From contig DATFKA010000107.1 in the NCBI GenBank assembly GCA_035268885.1, positions 1 to 64,000 on the forward strand: DNA of 64,000 bases. The letters are read 5' to 3'. The number at the start of each line of letters is the position of its first letter. Position 1 is the first letter of the stretch. A program made the translations under genes and the position numbers. Source of the stretch: DATFKA01 sp035268885 (GTDB taxonomy: Bacteria > Bacteroidota > Bacteroidia > Chitinophagales > Saprospiraceae). Below are positions 16,545 through 24,888 of this stretch, in pieces. Below the pieces are notes generated by a model. The model did no database searches. It saw nothing but the letters and a program-made list of their open reading frames with translations, and was not told where the DNA came from.

Positions 16545-18005
16545 TCAAGCGTTGGCTTCCACGGCTTCTCCTTCGCATTCTTCTAATAACCAGGAGCGGT
16601 TGATGAGCGGCTCAGTCTCCTGAATCTGTTTACGGAGTTTTTCTAGTTTTTTACTACGCTCAGCTTTGGAATATATCTGGTATTCGTGTTTGAGTAAGAT
16701 GACCTTTTTGGCCAGTCGGATAAAATTGATGTACTCTTTTTTCTGAGACCCCGTCATTTGCTTGTTGCGCATTACAAAAAGCCGGAAGGTATCCAGTAAG
16801 CTGAGTAGTGCTTCGGTGTTTCCTAATTTATGGTAGGTCCTTACCAGAAGGTAAGACGAGCTGAGGTGGTATTTTATATCGGTATATTGTACGTGCAATA
16901 AGTGGTCGAGTACCTTTTCGTATTGTCCCTTGGAATAATATAGATAAGCGAGATTATAATTGTACACGTTTTCGCGGTGCTGTTTGGGGAGGTATTCCTT
17001 GTACTGGGTAATGAAATCTTCCGTCCATTTGAATTTTTTGAGTTTTGCACCCAGGGTGGCGATATTTTTGTAGTTCCATTCGGTGATAACCCCGTGCTGG
17101 AAGACCAGGCCGGTCTCCAGCCCCTGCTCATATAGGTGAAACAACTCTTCCTGATAAGGGCTGTGGCCGCGATTAATGCGCAGGATACAATAATTGTAAG
17201 CAAAAGTAAAGAGATCAGATTGTTCCTCTTCGTTGAAACGATCCAGGTTTTGCTCCAGCAGTTTCTTTAAGTACTGATAATGGCTTTCGTTTTGGTAATC
17301 CCGCATGCTAAGCAGTACGTTCTGGTAGAGGAGTATGGAGTAGTCCGCTTTAAATTTTTCCTGATGTTGTTCCAGGTATTTCAGGACATCATCCAGAAAG
17401 GCCCAGTCGTACTGGGCATTAATGAGGAGATGGTGAGCGTAGGTCTGACAACTATTCTTGAGCTTTTCCAGGATGTAGTAGCGATCCAGATAGTCTAACA
17501 TCGCTTGCAGGCGGTCGGGTTTATTCCGGTTAACGAAGGTACCGCCGTAGTAACCAATGATATTATTCATGCGGTAATTGGCGTAGTAGAAAGTCTCGTC
17601 TTTGGAGTCTTGTTTTTTCAGGTCTTTCTTCAGTTGGTTGGCCCGGTTTTTCAGGAAGTCAAACTGATTCCTTTGGTAAGCGGTCTCCAGGGTAAGCAAG
17701 TTGGAAAAAACCGGGTGCTCTTCCAGGTATTGGGCAGCATAAAACCGATTGAGCAATTTCTTGAGATTGGATTGCAGATCGTGAAGTTTCTGCTGGTTGT
17801 AAGGCGCTCCGGGAAAAAGCTTGCTGAATACTTCTTTGGATTCCAGCCGCACCTTCTTGCGGTTTACCTGGCGCGAGATGATATCGTACAGCTGTATGGT
17901 TTTTTCGTGCTGATTAAAAAAGGGAGAATGGACAAATTGGGTGAATTTTTCCCGGTCACCTGGGGAGAATTCAAAGATATACTGGACAATTTTGCTGTTT
18001 TTCAT
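16545..18005 (-). CDS. Conserved helical protein of unknown function
   Basis: A 486-residue, almost entirely alpha-helical protein with no signal peptide or membrane helix. It is rich in Leu, Tyr, Gln and Lys with TPR-like spacing (YNYNLAYLYYSKGQYEKVLDHLLHVQY). The N-terminal part (VQYIFEFSPGDREKFTQFVHSPFFNQHEKTI) is a pattern I associate with uncharacterised Bacteroidota proteins. I do not recognise a function; a scaffold or regulatory role would suit the helical repeats. It is convergent with the aldo/keto reductase gene, only 6 bases apart, and its upstream region is the 1-kb non-coding stretch with two possible small RNAs. Confidence 0.65.
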   Translation of the reverse strand: MKNSKIVQYIFEFSPGDREKFTQFVHSPFFNQHEKTIQLYDIISRQVNRKKVRLESKEVFSKLFPGAPYNQQKLHDLQSNLKKLLNRFYAAQYLEEHPVFSNLLTLETAYQRNQFDFLKNRANQLKKDLKKQDSKDETFYYANYRMNNIIGYYGGTFVNRNKPDRLQAMLDYLDRYYILEKLKNSCQTYAHHLLINAQYDWAFLDDVLKYLEQHQEKFKADYSILLYQNVLLSMRDYQNESHYQYLKKLLEQNLDRFNEEEQSDLFTFAYNYCILRINRGHSPYQEELFHLYEQGLETGLVFQHGVITEWNYKNIATLGAKLKKFKWTEDFITQYKEYLPKQHRENVYNYNLAYLYYSKGQYEKVLDHLLHVQYTDIKYHLSSSYLLVRTYHKLGNTEALLSLLDTFRLFVMRNKQMTGSQKKEYINFIRLAKKVILLKHEYQIYSKAERSKKLEKLRKQIQETEPLINRSWLLEECEGEAVEANA

Positions 18006-18128
18006 AGTGTTTTATAGCGCTTTTAAGCCAGTTTTATTTTTATTTTTTTGCGTAAGCATCTGTAAATCAGTAAATAAAATAATTTAAATTGATTTTATTG
18101 CTCCAGAAATATACGTTTTTGTACTTAT

Positions 18129-18156
18129 TTTGGTGGTGTAAGTTCAACTATATTTG
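18129..18156 (+). promoter_or_regulatory. Bacteroidota promoter for a possible small RNA (unit 1)
   Basis: TTTG at 18129-18132 and TATATTTG at 18149-18156 match the -33 TTTG and -7 TAnnTTTG elements with 16 bases between. No protein gene follows on this strand before 19013, so the promoter would feed the short unit ending in the terminator at 18287-18321. Confidence 0.5.
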
Positions 18157-18162
18157 AAGTGT

Positions 18163-18321
18163 TGAAAGAAAAAAGGTAGGACAAAATGAAAAGGCCTCCT
18201 TGCTAATAACAATATAATCCATAATCATTCATAGCGTAAAGACCGAAGGAAACTAATTTCATTTATAATCTCATGAGTGTGTTAAAGGGTATCGTAAAAT
18301 TTACGATACCCTTCTTCTTTT
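18163..18321 (+). ncRNA. Putative small RNA, unit 1
   Basis: A stretch of about 150 bases from a predicted start near 18163 to a clear terminator: GGGTATCGTAAA and TTTACGATACCC (18287-18311) followed by TTCTTCTTTT. No ORF longer than about 20 codons is convincing. It contains TTATAATCTCATGAGT (18263-18278), which recurs exactly at 18761-18776 in unit 2, placed upstream of that unit's terminator too. The shared motif and layout suggest two related transcripts, but I recognise no known RNA family. Confidence 0.4.
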
Positions 18322-18349
18322 CAACGAAACATTGGTTGTAGAAACTCTC

Positions 18350-18378
18350 CGCGGTATATTTTAAACCGCGCCTCTTTT
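18350..18378 (+). terminator. Second hairpin after unit 1
   Basis: CGCGGT (18350-18355) pairs with ACCGCG (18365-18370), followed by CCTCTTTTT. It may be a back-up terminator of unit 1. Confidence 0.45.
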
Positions 18379-18481
18379 TAAAAGCCAGTTGGTAATTACA
18401 TCCCTAAATTACGGAGCGATCCGGGCTGGGTTGCAAAAAAAAGGAGAAAAATTTCTTCCAGGGACTATATTTTCAAAGAAA

Positions 18482-18518
18482 AACGCGAAAAAAGTAACTT
18501 TTTTTCGCGTTTTTTTTG
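18482..18518 (+). terminator. Strong rho-independent terminator
   Basis: AACGCGAAAAAAGT pairs almost perfectly with ACTTTTTTTCGCGTT around a very short loop and is followed by a run of T. I see no gene that it obviously ends, so there may be a third short transcript between 18380 and 18480. Confidence 0.65.
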
Positions 18519-18591
18519 GCCTTTTTGGCAGCCTGAAAACCAGTAGAGAAGATTTTTTTATGTTGTAAGTGGTTGATTTTTAAGTGTTTGT

Positions 18592-18599
18592 TACTTTTG
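18592..18599 (+). promoter_or_regulatory. -7 promoter element for possible small RNA (unit 2)
   Basis: TACTTTTG is an exact match to TAnnTTTG. A TTG at 18573-18575 lies 16 bases upstream as a possible -33 element, the same spacing as in unit 1. Confidence 0.4.
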
Positions 18600-18605
18600 G
18601 GGCAC

Positions 18606-18870
18606 TGATTTTAATCCCAGTAAATATCAACTTTGTACTTAGCTATGGAGGAAAATATTGTGACATTTGTATTGTAAGCGAAAAGGAAAAGATGTCATAG
18701 AAGAATGGCACAGCGCTTACCAGCAATAATTATAATCCCACGAATAAAGATTAATGACAGTTATAATCTCATGAGTCATTTTGGGTGTCGAAAGAGACAT
18801 CCATTGGTATGTAGATAGCCTCTCAAAGCTCTTTTTGAAAGCCGGTTAGGTTTACCTAGCCGGTTTTTTT
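18606..18870 (+). ncRNA. Putative small RNA, unit 2
   Basis: From a predicted start near 18606 to a strong terminator (GCCGGTTAGG with CCTAGCCGG, 18841-18863, then eight T). It contains TATAATCCCACGAA (18731-18744) and TTATAATCTCATGAGT (18761-18776), the latter shared exactly with unit 1. A 37-codon frame begins near 18704 but has no recognisable content. It may be a structured RNA, or a leader or attenuator for rpe, which starts 140 bases further on. Confidence 0.4.
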
Positions 18871-19012
18871 ATTTCCGCTAAATTACTTATTTTTTTTCGT
18901 AAGGTCAAATCTCAACAATAATTGCTTGCATCCTGCTGGTAGATGGCGTTAAATACGGGAGGTATTTGCCCAAGCCATGTATTTTTTGTAACTCGCCAAA
19001 AATTTATTCCTT

Positions 19013-19690
19013 ATGAGTAAGCAACACCTGGTGGCACCTTCTCTCCTCGCCGCTGATTTTACAAAGTTATCTGAAGAAATAAATCTGGTTAATCAATCAG
19101 AAGCGGATTGGTTACATCTGGACGTAATGGATGGGCGGTTTGTCCCTAATATTACCTTTGGTATGTTTATCATCAAGGCGATCCGCAAGATGTGTAGCAA
19201 GCCTTTAGATGTACACCTGATGATTGAGTCGCCTGAGCGGTATATCGCCGACTTTAGAGCCGCCGGGGCCGATGTCATTACGGTGCACTACGAGGCCTGT
19301 ACGCATTTGCACCGGACGATACAACTCATTCGGGAGAGTGGGGCTAAAGTGGGGGTGGCCTTAAATCCGCATACGCCGGTCGACCTAATAAAGGATGTTC
19401 TGGAAGATATTGATCTGGTTTTAATCATGTCGGTTAATCCGGGATTTGGTGGGCAGAAGTTCATATACCGCACCTTAGCTAAGATCAAACAGCTGCGGGA
19501 GATGGCCATCGTTCGCAACCTGAATCCACGCATCGAGATCGACGGTGGGGTCGGCTTACAGAATGCCGAACGGATTTTACAGGCCGGTGCCGATGTGCTG
19601 GTTGCCGGTAGTAGTGTTTTTCGCTCTGAAGATCCGGCGCAATCGATAAAGTCACTCAAAGAGATTGGTCAGCAACCTTACATGGCCTAA
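19013..19690 (+). CDS. rpe: Ribulose-phosphate 3-epimerase
   Basis: A 225-residue TIM-barrel enzyme interconverting ribulose 5-phosphate and xylulose 5-phosphate in the pentose phosphate pathway. Family signatures are all present: APSLLAADF at the N terminus, HLDVMDGRFVPNITFG with metal-binding His and Asp, VHLMIESPERYI, and the phosphate loop MSVNPGFGGQKF followed by EIDGGVG and ADVLVAGSSVF. The length is standard. A hairpin terminator follows at 19701. Confidence 0.97.
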   Translation: MSKQHLVAPSLLAADFTKLSEEINLVNQSEADWLHLDVMDGRFVPNITFGMFIIKAIRKMCSKPLDVHLMIESPERYIADFRAAGADVITVHYEACTHLHRTIQLIRESGAKVGVALNPHTPVDLIKDVLEDIDLVLIMSVNPGFGGQKFIYRTLAKIKQLREMAIVRNLNPRIEIDGGVGLQNAERILQAGADVLVAGSSVFRSEDPAQSIKSLKEIGQQPYMA

Positions 19691-19700
19691 AAATAAGACG

Positions 19701-19727
19701 AGCCAGGATAAGAATCCTGGCTTCTCT
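19701..19727 (+). terminator. Terminator after rpe
   Basis: AGCCAGGAT and ATCCTGGCT form a perfect 9-bp stem with a 4-base loop, followed by TCTCT. It lies 10 bases after the rpe stop. TATTTTTG at 19732-19739 just downstream is a possible -7 element for the next gene. Confidence 0.6.
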
Positions 19728-19754
19728 GCGTTATTTTTGCTAATCCGATATTAC

Positions 19755-22289
19755 ATGAGACATCTCTTACTGTTGCTTATTTTTTGCTGGCCTTTTTTGC
19801 TGTTTGGACAAACCCGGGCCACGATTACCGGTAGGGTGACGGATGCCTTCTCCGAAGAACCCATCGAATTGGTGACCATCTTTCTGAAAGACAGTACGGA
19901 AACTTTCTTCACCGAGACGGCCCGTAATGGTCGTTATCGCATCGATATACCGGCTAATCAGCCGCTGAGGATCGGATTCTCCCGTATCGGCTACAAAGAG
20001 TCTTTCGTTGATGTAGCACCGATGCCGGGGGGCAGCCTGCGCCAGCTCGACCTGATCCTGGCACCGCAGGAGTCTGACCTGGAAGTGGAAGTGCGGGCCA
20101 GTAAGCTGCTCAACGACGGGGCAATCCGCGAAGATGTGGAGCAGCTCAAGGTGCTGCCCACTACGACTGGGAACCTCGAAAGCCTTTTGCCGCATATCGC
20201 CCTGGGTGCCAGTTCTGGTACCGGTGGGGAATTGTCTTCCCAGTATAATGTACGCGGAGGAAACTACGATGAGAATCTGGTTTACGTCAATGATTTCCAG
20301 ATTTATCGGCCCCAATTGATCCGTGCTGGTCAGCAGGAGGGACTTACTTTCCCCAATATTGATCTGATCAGTAGCCTGTCTTTTTCTTCCGGAGGCTTTG
20401 AAGCGCGCTACGGGGATAAAATGTCCTCCGTATTGGATATTAAATACAAGCGTCCGGACAGCACCCGTGCTTCGGTAGGCGGTAGTCTACTGGGCGGTTC
20501 TGCCCACCTGGAGGGCAGTATAGATATCGGTAAAGACGATTACCAGAAACTGCGTTATCTCTTTGGTGCTCGTTACAAAACCACTCGTTACTTGCTGGGG
20601 AGTCTGGACGTTCAGGGAGAATATACGCCTAACTTTGCCGACATTCAGACCTATATCACCTACGATATTACCCGCGATCTGCAGCTGGGTTTTTTGGGCA
20701 ACTACAACCGATCAGTGTATAATTTTGTACCGACCGAAAGAAATACGGGCTTTGGACTAGTCAATTTTGCCCTGCAATTATTTAGTGTATTTGAGGGCCA
20801 GGAGAAAGATAATTTCACGACCGCCATGGGGGGGCTTTCGCTGACCTATATTCCCGATCGCAAACGCAACCCACTTTTCTTAAAGCTTTTAGGCTCGACC
20901 AATCGCTCCGACGAAAACGAAGCCTTTGATATCATTGGTAACTACAGCTTACGCCAAATTGACTCCAATCTGGGCAGTGGCGATTTTGGCGAAGTCGTGG
21001 CCGAACTGGGTACGGGTACACAGCAGGAATACGTGCGCAATTTTCTAAACGCCACGGTGACCAACCTGGAGCATCGCGGCGGTATCGAATTACAGCAGGC
21101 TCACTCTAATATTGACGTCACCAGTAGCCACTTTCTGCAGTGGAGTGCCAAATACCAGCGAGAACTCATTGATGATTCGATCAACGAATGGGAACGACTG
21201 GACTCGGCTGGTTATTCCCTGCCTTTTGATCCCGCTTCGGTTCAGCTGTTCAGTGTCCTGAAAACGTCCAGCTCTTTATCTTCTAATCGGCTACAGGCCT
21301 TTTTTCAGGATACCTATACTTACCGAAATAATGCCAAAGGCGAATGGCGGATTTCTGCCGGTGCTCGCCTGAATTACTGGGATCTGAATCAGGAGCTCAT
21401 CATTTCACCCCGGGCACAGTTATTATACAAGCCCCTGCGGGGTTTTCGCGATGTTTCCTATCGCCTGGCTGGCGGCCTGTATGCGCAACCTCCCTTTTAT
21501 CGGGAAATGCGGCGTCCGGATGGTACGGTAAATACCGATTTGAAGGCCCAAAAGTCGGCGCATATCGTAGGGGGGATGACGCTGGACTTCTACCTGGGTA
21601 AACGCAACCCTAAGAAATTTCGCTTCATTACGGAAGCCTATTATAAGTCTTTGTGGGACCTGGTCTCCTACGAAATTGAGAACGTTCGCATTCGCTATTC
21701 CGGAGAGAATGATGCCACGGGCTACGTGGCCGGGGTCGACTTTCGTCTAAACGGTGAATTCGTGCCGGATGCAGAATCTTGGATCAACTTATCTTTCCTA
21801 CAGGCCCGGGAGAGCCTGACCGATATTCAGCACTTGCGTCGTGAAATTGGTCAGCAGGAAGCTTCGGAAGTTGACTTTGTAGCGCGCCCGACGGATCAGT
21901 TTATGACCTTAGCCATCTTTTTTCAGGATTACTTTAAGGATAATAAGAACTTTAAGATGCACCTGAACCTGACGGTGGGTACGGGATTGCCCTTTGGTCT
22001 GCGTGGTAACAACCGTATTTACCGCAATACTTATCGTTTTGATCCTTATCATCGGGTGGACATTGGCTTCTCACTCTTGCTTTGGGATGAGGAGAAGCGT
22101 AAGCAAAAACCGGATCACTTTCTCAATATTACGCGCCGAACTTGGTTAAGCCTGGAAGTGTTTAATTTAATGCAGGTACAAAATCAGGCGGGTAATACCT
22201 GGATCAAAACCGTTTTTCAACAGCAATACGCCATTCCTAATTACCTGACTTCGCGGCGGATCAACCTGCGCGTAAAATTGGACTTTTAA
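19755..22289 (+). CDS. TonB-dependent outer-membrane receptor
   Basis: The start is set at the ATG at 19755, which gives a clean signal peptide (MRHLLLLLIFCWPFLLFGQ); the frame is open 30 codons further up but that would bury it. The mature protein begins with a carboxypeptidase-like domain (TITGRVTDAFSEEPIELVTIFL), then a plug (LESLLPHIALGASSG, YNVRGGNYDENLVYVNDFQI) and a beta-barrel to the end (INLRVKLDF, with the usual aromatic C terminus). Total 844 residues, normal for the family. No SusD partner is adjacent, so the substrate is unknown. It is followed by a very small membrane protein gene. Confidence 0.9.
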   Translation: MRHLLLLLIFCWPFLLFGQTRATITGRVTDAFSEEPIELVTIFLKDSTETFFTETARNGRYRIDIPANQPLRIGFSRIGYKESFVDVAPMPGGSLRQLDLILAPQESDLEVEVRASKLLNDGAIREDVEQLKVLPTTTGNLESLLPHIALGASSGTGGELSSQYNVRGGNYDENLVYVNDFQIYRPQLIRAGQQEGLTFPNIDLISSLSFSSGGFEARYGDKMSSVLDIKYKRPDSTRASVGGSLLGGSAHLEGSIDIGKDDYQKLRYLFGARYKTTRYLLGSLDVQGEYTPNFADIQTYITYDITRDLQLGFLGNYNRSVYNFVPTERNTGFGLVNFALQLFSVFEGQEKDNFTTAMGGLSLTYIPDRKRNPLFLKLLGSTNRSDENEAFDIIGNYSLRQIDSNLGSGDFGEVVAELGTGTQQEYVRNFLNATVTNLEHRGGIELQQAHSNIDVTSSHFLQWSAKYQRELIDDSINEWERLDSAGYSLPFDPASVQLFSVLKTSSSLSSNRLQAFFQDTYTYRNNAKGEWRISAGARLNYWDLNQELIISPRAQLLYKPLRGFRDVSYRLAGGLYAQPPFYREMRRPDGTVNTDLKAQKSAHIVGGMTLDFYLGKRNPKKFRFITEAYYKSLWDLVSYEIENVRIRYSGENDATGYVAGVDFRLNGEFVPDAESWINLSFLQARESLTDIQHLRREIGQQEASEVDFVARPTDQFMTLAIFFQDYFKDNKNFKMHLNLTVGTGLPFGLRGNNRIYRNTYRFDPYHRVDIGFSLLLWDEEKRKQKPDHFLNITRRTWLSLEVFNLMQVQNQAGNTWIKTVFQQQYAIPNYLTSRRINLRVKLDF

Positions 22290-22336
22290 ATATTAGACCT
22301 GGCAGGTCTTCATCAGCAACCAACAACTTCATTAAT

Positions 22337-22495
22337 ATGAGCGAAGAAAAAAAAAGATTACTGTCTCTATGGGAAAAAGTACTGCTGGTGCTGGCCGCCC
22401 TGATTATCCTGTATTTCCTACTGGACAGAATGGGAGTAAATCTGACTAAGGTAACCGAAGACACCGAAATCATTGACCCCTATCAGGGACAGTAG
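22337..22495 (+). CDS. Small single-span membrane protein
   Basis: A 52-residue reading frame between the TonB-dependent receptor and rpsP. It begins MSEEKKRLLSLWEKV, continues with one hydrophobic helix (about residues 15-29, VLLVLAALIILYFLL) and ends in an acidic tail (VTEDTEIIDPYQGQ). The positive N terminus, single helix and clean stop make a real gene plausible. It follows the receptor stop by 47 bases, with a short palindrome (AGACCTGGCAGGTCT) between. Function unknown. Confidence 0.6.
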   Translation: MSEEKKRLLSLWEKVLLVLAALIILYFLLDRMGVNLTKVTEDTEIIDPYQGQ

Positions 22496-22537
22496 TTCAA
22501 CAATTCAACAAGACAACCATTCAATAATTATCGGGAG

Positions 22538-22568
22538 TTGGATTTAATAAATAATTAAACTATCTTTG
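22538..22568 (+). promoter_or_regulatory. Promoter of rpsP
   Basis: TTG at 22538-22540 and TATCTTTG at 22561-22568 with 20 bases between: a near-perfect Bacteroidota sigma-70-type promoter. The leader (about 22575-22636) contains CCCCGC and GCGGGG, which can pair and might be a regulatory structure. Confidence 0.75.
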
Positions 22569-22636
22569 CGCCCGGCAAGCCCCGCCGCTTGTCTTATCAA
22601 GGTACGCGGGGAATAGTATAACTAAATAAGGTAAAC

Positions 22637-23188
22637 ATGCCAGTAAAAATTAGATTGCAGCGTCAAGGACGCAAAAAAAGACCATTCTATCACATCGTTG
22701 TAGCAGATTCCAGATCACCTCGGGACGGTAAGTATATCTCTCGGATTGGTGTCTATAACCCCATGACCAAGCCCGCGACTATTGAATTGGATCGCGACGT
22801 GGCTTATAATTGGTTGATGAAAGGTGCACAGCCCACCGATACGGCACGGGCGATCCTTAAATTTAAGGGAGTGTACTACAAAAAACATCTGATGCGCGGG
22901 GTTAGCAAAGGCGCTATGAGCCTGGAAGAAGCGGAGAAGAAGTATCAGGAGTGGGTCGATGCGAAAGAAACGAAAGTCGCAGAACGTTTTGAGCAAGCTG
23001 CTCAGGAAAAGGCAGAACGGGAAGCCCGGATTGCCGGTGTCCATCTGATCGCCGAAGCGAAAGCCGCAGCGGCCAAGGCGAAAGCCGATGCCGAAAAAGC
23101 AGCGCAGGAAGCGGCAGCAGCAGCCGAAGCCGAAGCGAAAGCCGCCAAAGAAGCAGCCGCCAAAGCGGCCGCTGGCGAAGAAGAATAA
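22637..23188 (+). CDS. rpsP: 30S ribosomal protein S16 with long charged C-terminal tail
   Basis: Residues 1-80 are the conserved S16 fold (MPVKIRLQRQGRKKRPFYHI, DSRSPRDGKYISRIGVYNP). The total is 183 residues, about twice the size in Escherichia coli. The extra 100 residues are an Ala/Glu/Lys-rich helical tail; longer S16 proteins with such tails are common in Bacteroidota. The protein binds 16S rRNA in the small subunit. It is transcribed alone: own promoter upstream and a strong terminator directly after. Confidence 0.97.
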   Translation: MPVKIRLQRQGRKKRPFYHIVVADSRSPRDGKYISRIGVYNPMTKPATIELDRDVAYNWLMKGAQPTDTARAILKFKGVYYKKHLMRGVSKGAMSLEEAEKKYQEWVDAKETKVAERFEQAAQEKAEREARIAGVHLIAEAKAAAAKAKADAEKAAQEAAAAAEAEAKAAKEAAAKAAAGEEE

Positions 23189-23194
23189 ATTGGG

Positions 23195-23229
23195 CAAGGC
23201 AAGCGAAAAATCTCGTTTGCCTTGTTTTT
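23195..23229 (+). terminator. rpsP terminator
   Basis: CAAGGCAAGCGA and TCGTTTGCCTTG form a 12-bp stem followed by TTTTT, 6 bases after the stop codon. Confidence 0.9.
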
Positions 23230-23274
23230 ATTCCCGCCTTTATGTAAATTTAGGCAAACAAAAAACAGTTTTTC

Positions 23275-23310
23275 AAACCTGGTAATGCTCAAAAGAGCAC
23301 TACCAGGTTT
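23275..23310. repeat. Long inverted repeat between rpsP and the next gene
   Basis: AAACCTGGTAATGCTC pairs with GAGCACTACCAGGTTT (one mismatch) around a 4-base loop. A second hairpin follows at 23401-23422 (AGGCGGAGG / CCTCCGCCT). GTGAATTC at 23361 and GAATTCAC at 23441 could bracket that second hairpin in a larger structure. Confidence 0.6.
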
Positions 23311-23487
23311 GTTATTAGAACAGGCTGGGTTTGGTCTCCATCCCATTAATAAAGCTCAATGTGAATTCATTTGGCGACGACTAGTGCGGAGGTCCAGCTT
23401 AGGCGGAGGATTCCCTCCGCCTCAAACATTTTGACCGAAAGAATTCACCTTAAATCGATAATAAACTTACGAGTAAAAATAAAACCT

Positions 23488-24885
23488 ATGTATGAATTAG
23501 ATCAGGAATACCTAAGCCAATTGGAAGAAATTGCCGGTGAAATTCAGGCCTCTGCCGAATTAGAAAAGTACCTGGATACCGAAGAAGACGAAGATTACAC
23601 CATCCTTAAAGATACCTACGAGCCCAGAATCGCTATGGTCTATAACGAAGTAGCCCGTAAGCATCCGCTTCAGCTGATACCTTTAGAACTTATTCTACTG
23701 GAGCCTTATTTTGAAGGCTTATTCCTTCCCAAGGTACTCGGTTATTCTGTACTGCGCGGCGAAATTAATGAGCACTATAAGTTCAAGCGCCCCCAGGATC
23801 ATTTCCGGGAGGTGTTGTTGGCCATCTGCCAATCTGCCAACTTTGATATGCTGAAAAAACGGATCGGACAGTCTGTTCAGATCGGTTTCTCTTTAAGTAG
23901 TGATATCTGGGTGACCAACCTGATTTCGGAAGTCACCAATAAAAGGGTACGGTATTACCTGCAATCTCAGAAACTGGATAAATATCGAGTGGAGGAGGAG
24001 CGTAAGCGCGGTTACCGCCGCTACCGACTGCAGTTTCGCTCCGACGTATTTATGACGGCTGTCTTTCCAGAGACCCTGGAAGAACTCAATATCGAAGCCT
24101 CCGCACTGTTTAATTTCCTGGTTTACCGGATCAACCTTAAGGCGGATGATAGCAGCCTGATGCAACCCCTGAAAGACTTCGTGGCCAGGGAGGAGTTCCA
24201 GGGTAAACTGGACCATTTACGTATTAGCAGCCTTTATGCTTATTTCTTTGACCTGGACGACGACGCGCAGGTCGCCCTGGCCGATTTTATCAATGATCAG
24301 CGCGAAGCGGATGCTTCCTTCTCGGATACCTTTATCAACTTGATACAGGAGTTGCACTACAGCGAAGATATTGATCTGACGCCCGATGCCGAGCAGCAAT
24401 TCTACGACCTGCTGGATGATGATATTGATGACTTGCTGGGCGACTATTACGAGGTGGTGCAACAGATCCACGATAAAGGCTATCTGGATGCCGAAGTGCA
24501 CGAGGCCATCAAGACCTTCTACAATAAAAATAAAGGAGTCTCTACCGTCAATGATTGTTTGCGGATGACCATTTATCATTATTTCCGCCGCTTCATTGAA
24601 AACCTGGGGACGGATGCTTACGTGGATTATTTTGAAATCACCAAGTATTTTCCTATCTATATGAAGATTTTTGCCAATCAACAATTTAACCAAAACCTGA
24701 AGGAGCTTTCCATGAAATATGTGAAGCGTTTATTGAAGGTATATACGGATAAGCGCGGTAAAGATTATCAGGATATTAAAAAGTTTGTGCGAACCAACTT
24801 TGTCGATTTCGGGTTCCTTAAAGAGAAGCAAGTCACCGACTTGTTCAAAACCAAACGCAAGAAAAAGAAAAAACCAGCAAAATAA
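23488..24885 (+). CDS. Conserved protein of unknown function
   Basis: A 465-residue cytoplasmic protein; the start is placed at the ATG at 23488 (MYELDQEYLSQLEEI) because the 39 codons upstream overlap the palindromic leader and look non-coding. It is acidic and mainly helical, with an acidic patch YDLLDDDIDDLLGDYYEVVQ and a Lys-rich C terminus (FKTKRKKKKKPAK). I see no catalytic motif, signal peptide or membrane helix, and do not recognise the family. It ends 3 bases before the trehalose synthase/phosphatase gene, so the two are very likely co-transcribed. Confidence 0.7.
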   Translation: MYELDQEYLSQLEEIAGEIQASAELEKYLDTEEDEDYTILKDTYEPRIAMVYNEVARKHPLQLIPLELILLEPYFEGLFLPKVLGYSVLRGEINEHYKFKRPQDHFREVLLAICQSANFDMLKKRIGQSVQIGFSLSSDIWVTNLISEVTNKRVRYYLQSQKLDKYRVEEERKRGYRRYRLQFRSDVFMTAVFPETLEELNIEASALFNFLVYRINLKADDSSLMQPLKDFVAREEFQGKLDHLRISSLYAYFFDLDDDAQVALADFINDQREADASFSDTFINLIQELHYSEDIDLTPDAEQQFYDLLDDDIDDLLGDYYEVVQQIHDKGYLDAEVHEAIKTFYNKNKGVSTVNDCLRMTIYHYFRRFIENLGTDAYVDYFEITKYFPIYMKIFANQQFNQNLKELSMKYVKRLLKVYTDKRGKDYQDIKKFVRTNFVDFGFLKEKQVTDLFKTKRKKKKKPAK

Positions 24886-24888
24886 TAT

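Noticed and set aside
18704..18817. 37-codon frame inside small-RNA unit 2
   Set aside because: No signal, hydrophobic segment or known motif; it spans the shared motif and is more likely part of the RNA.
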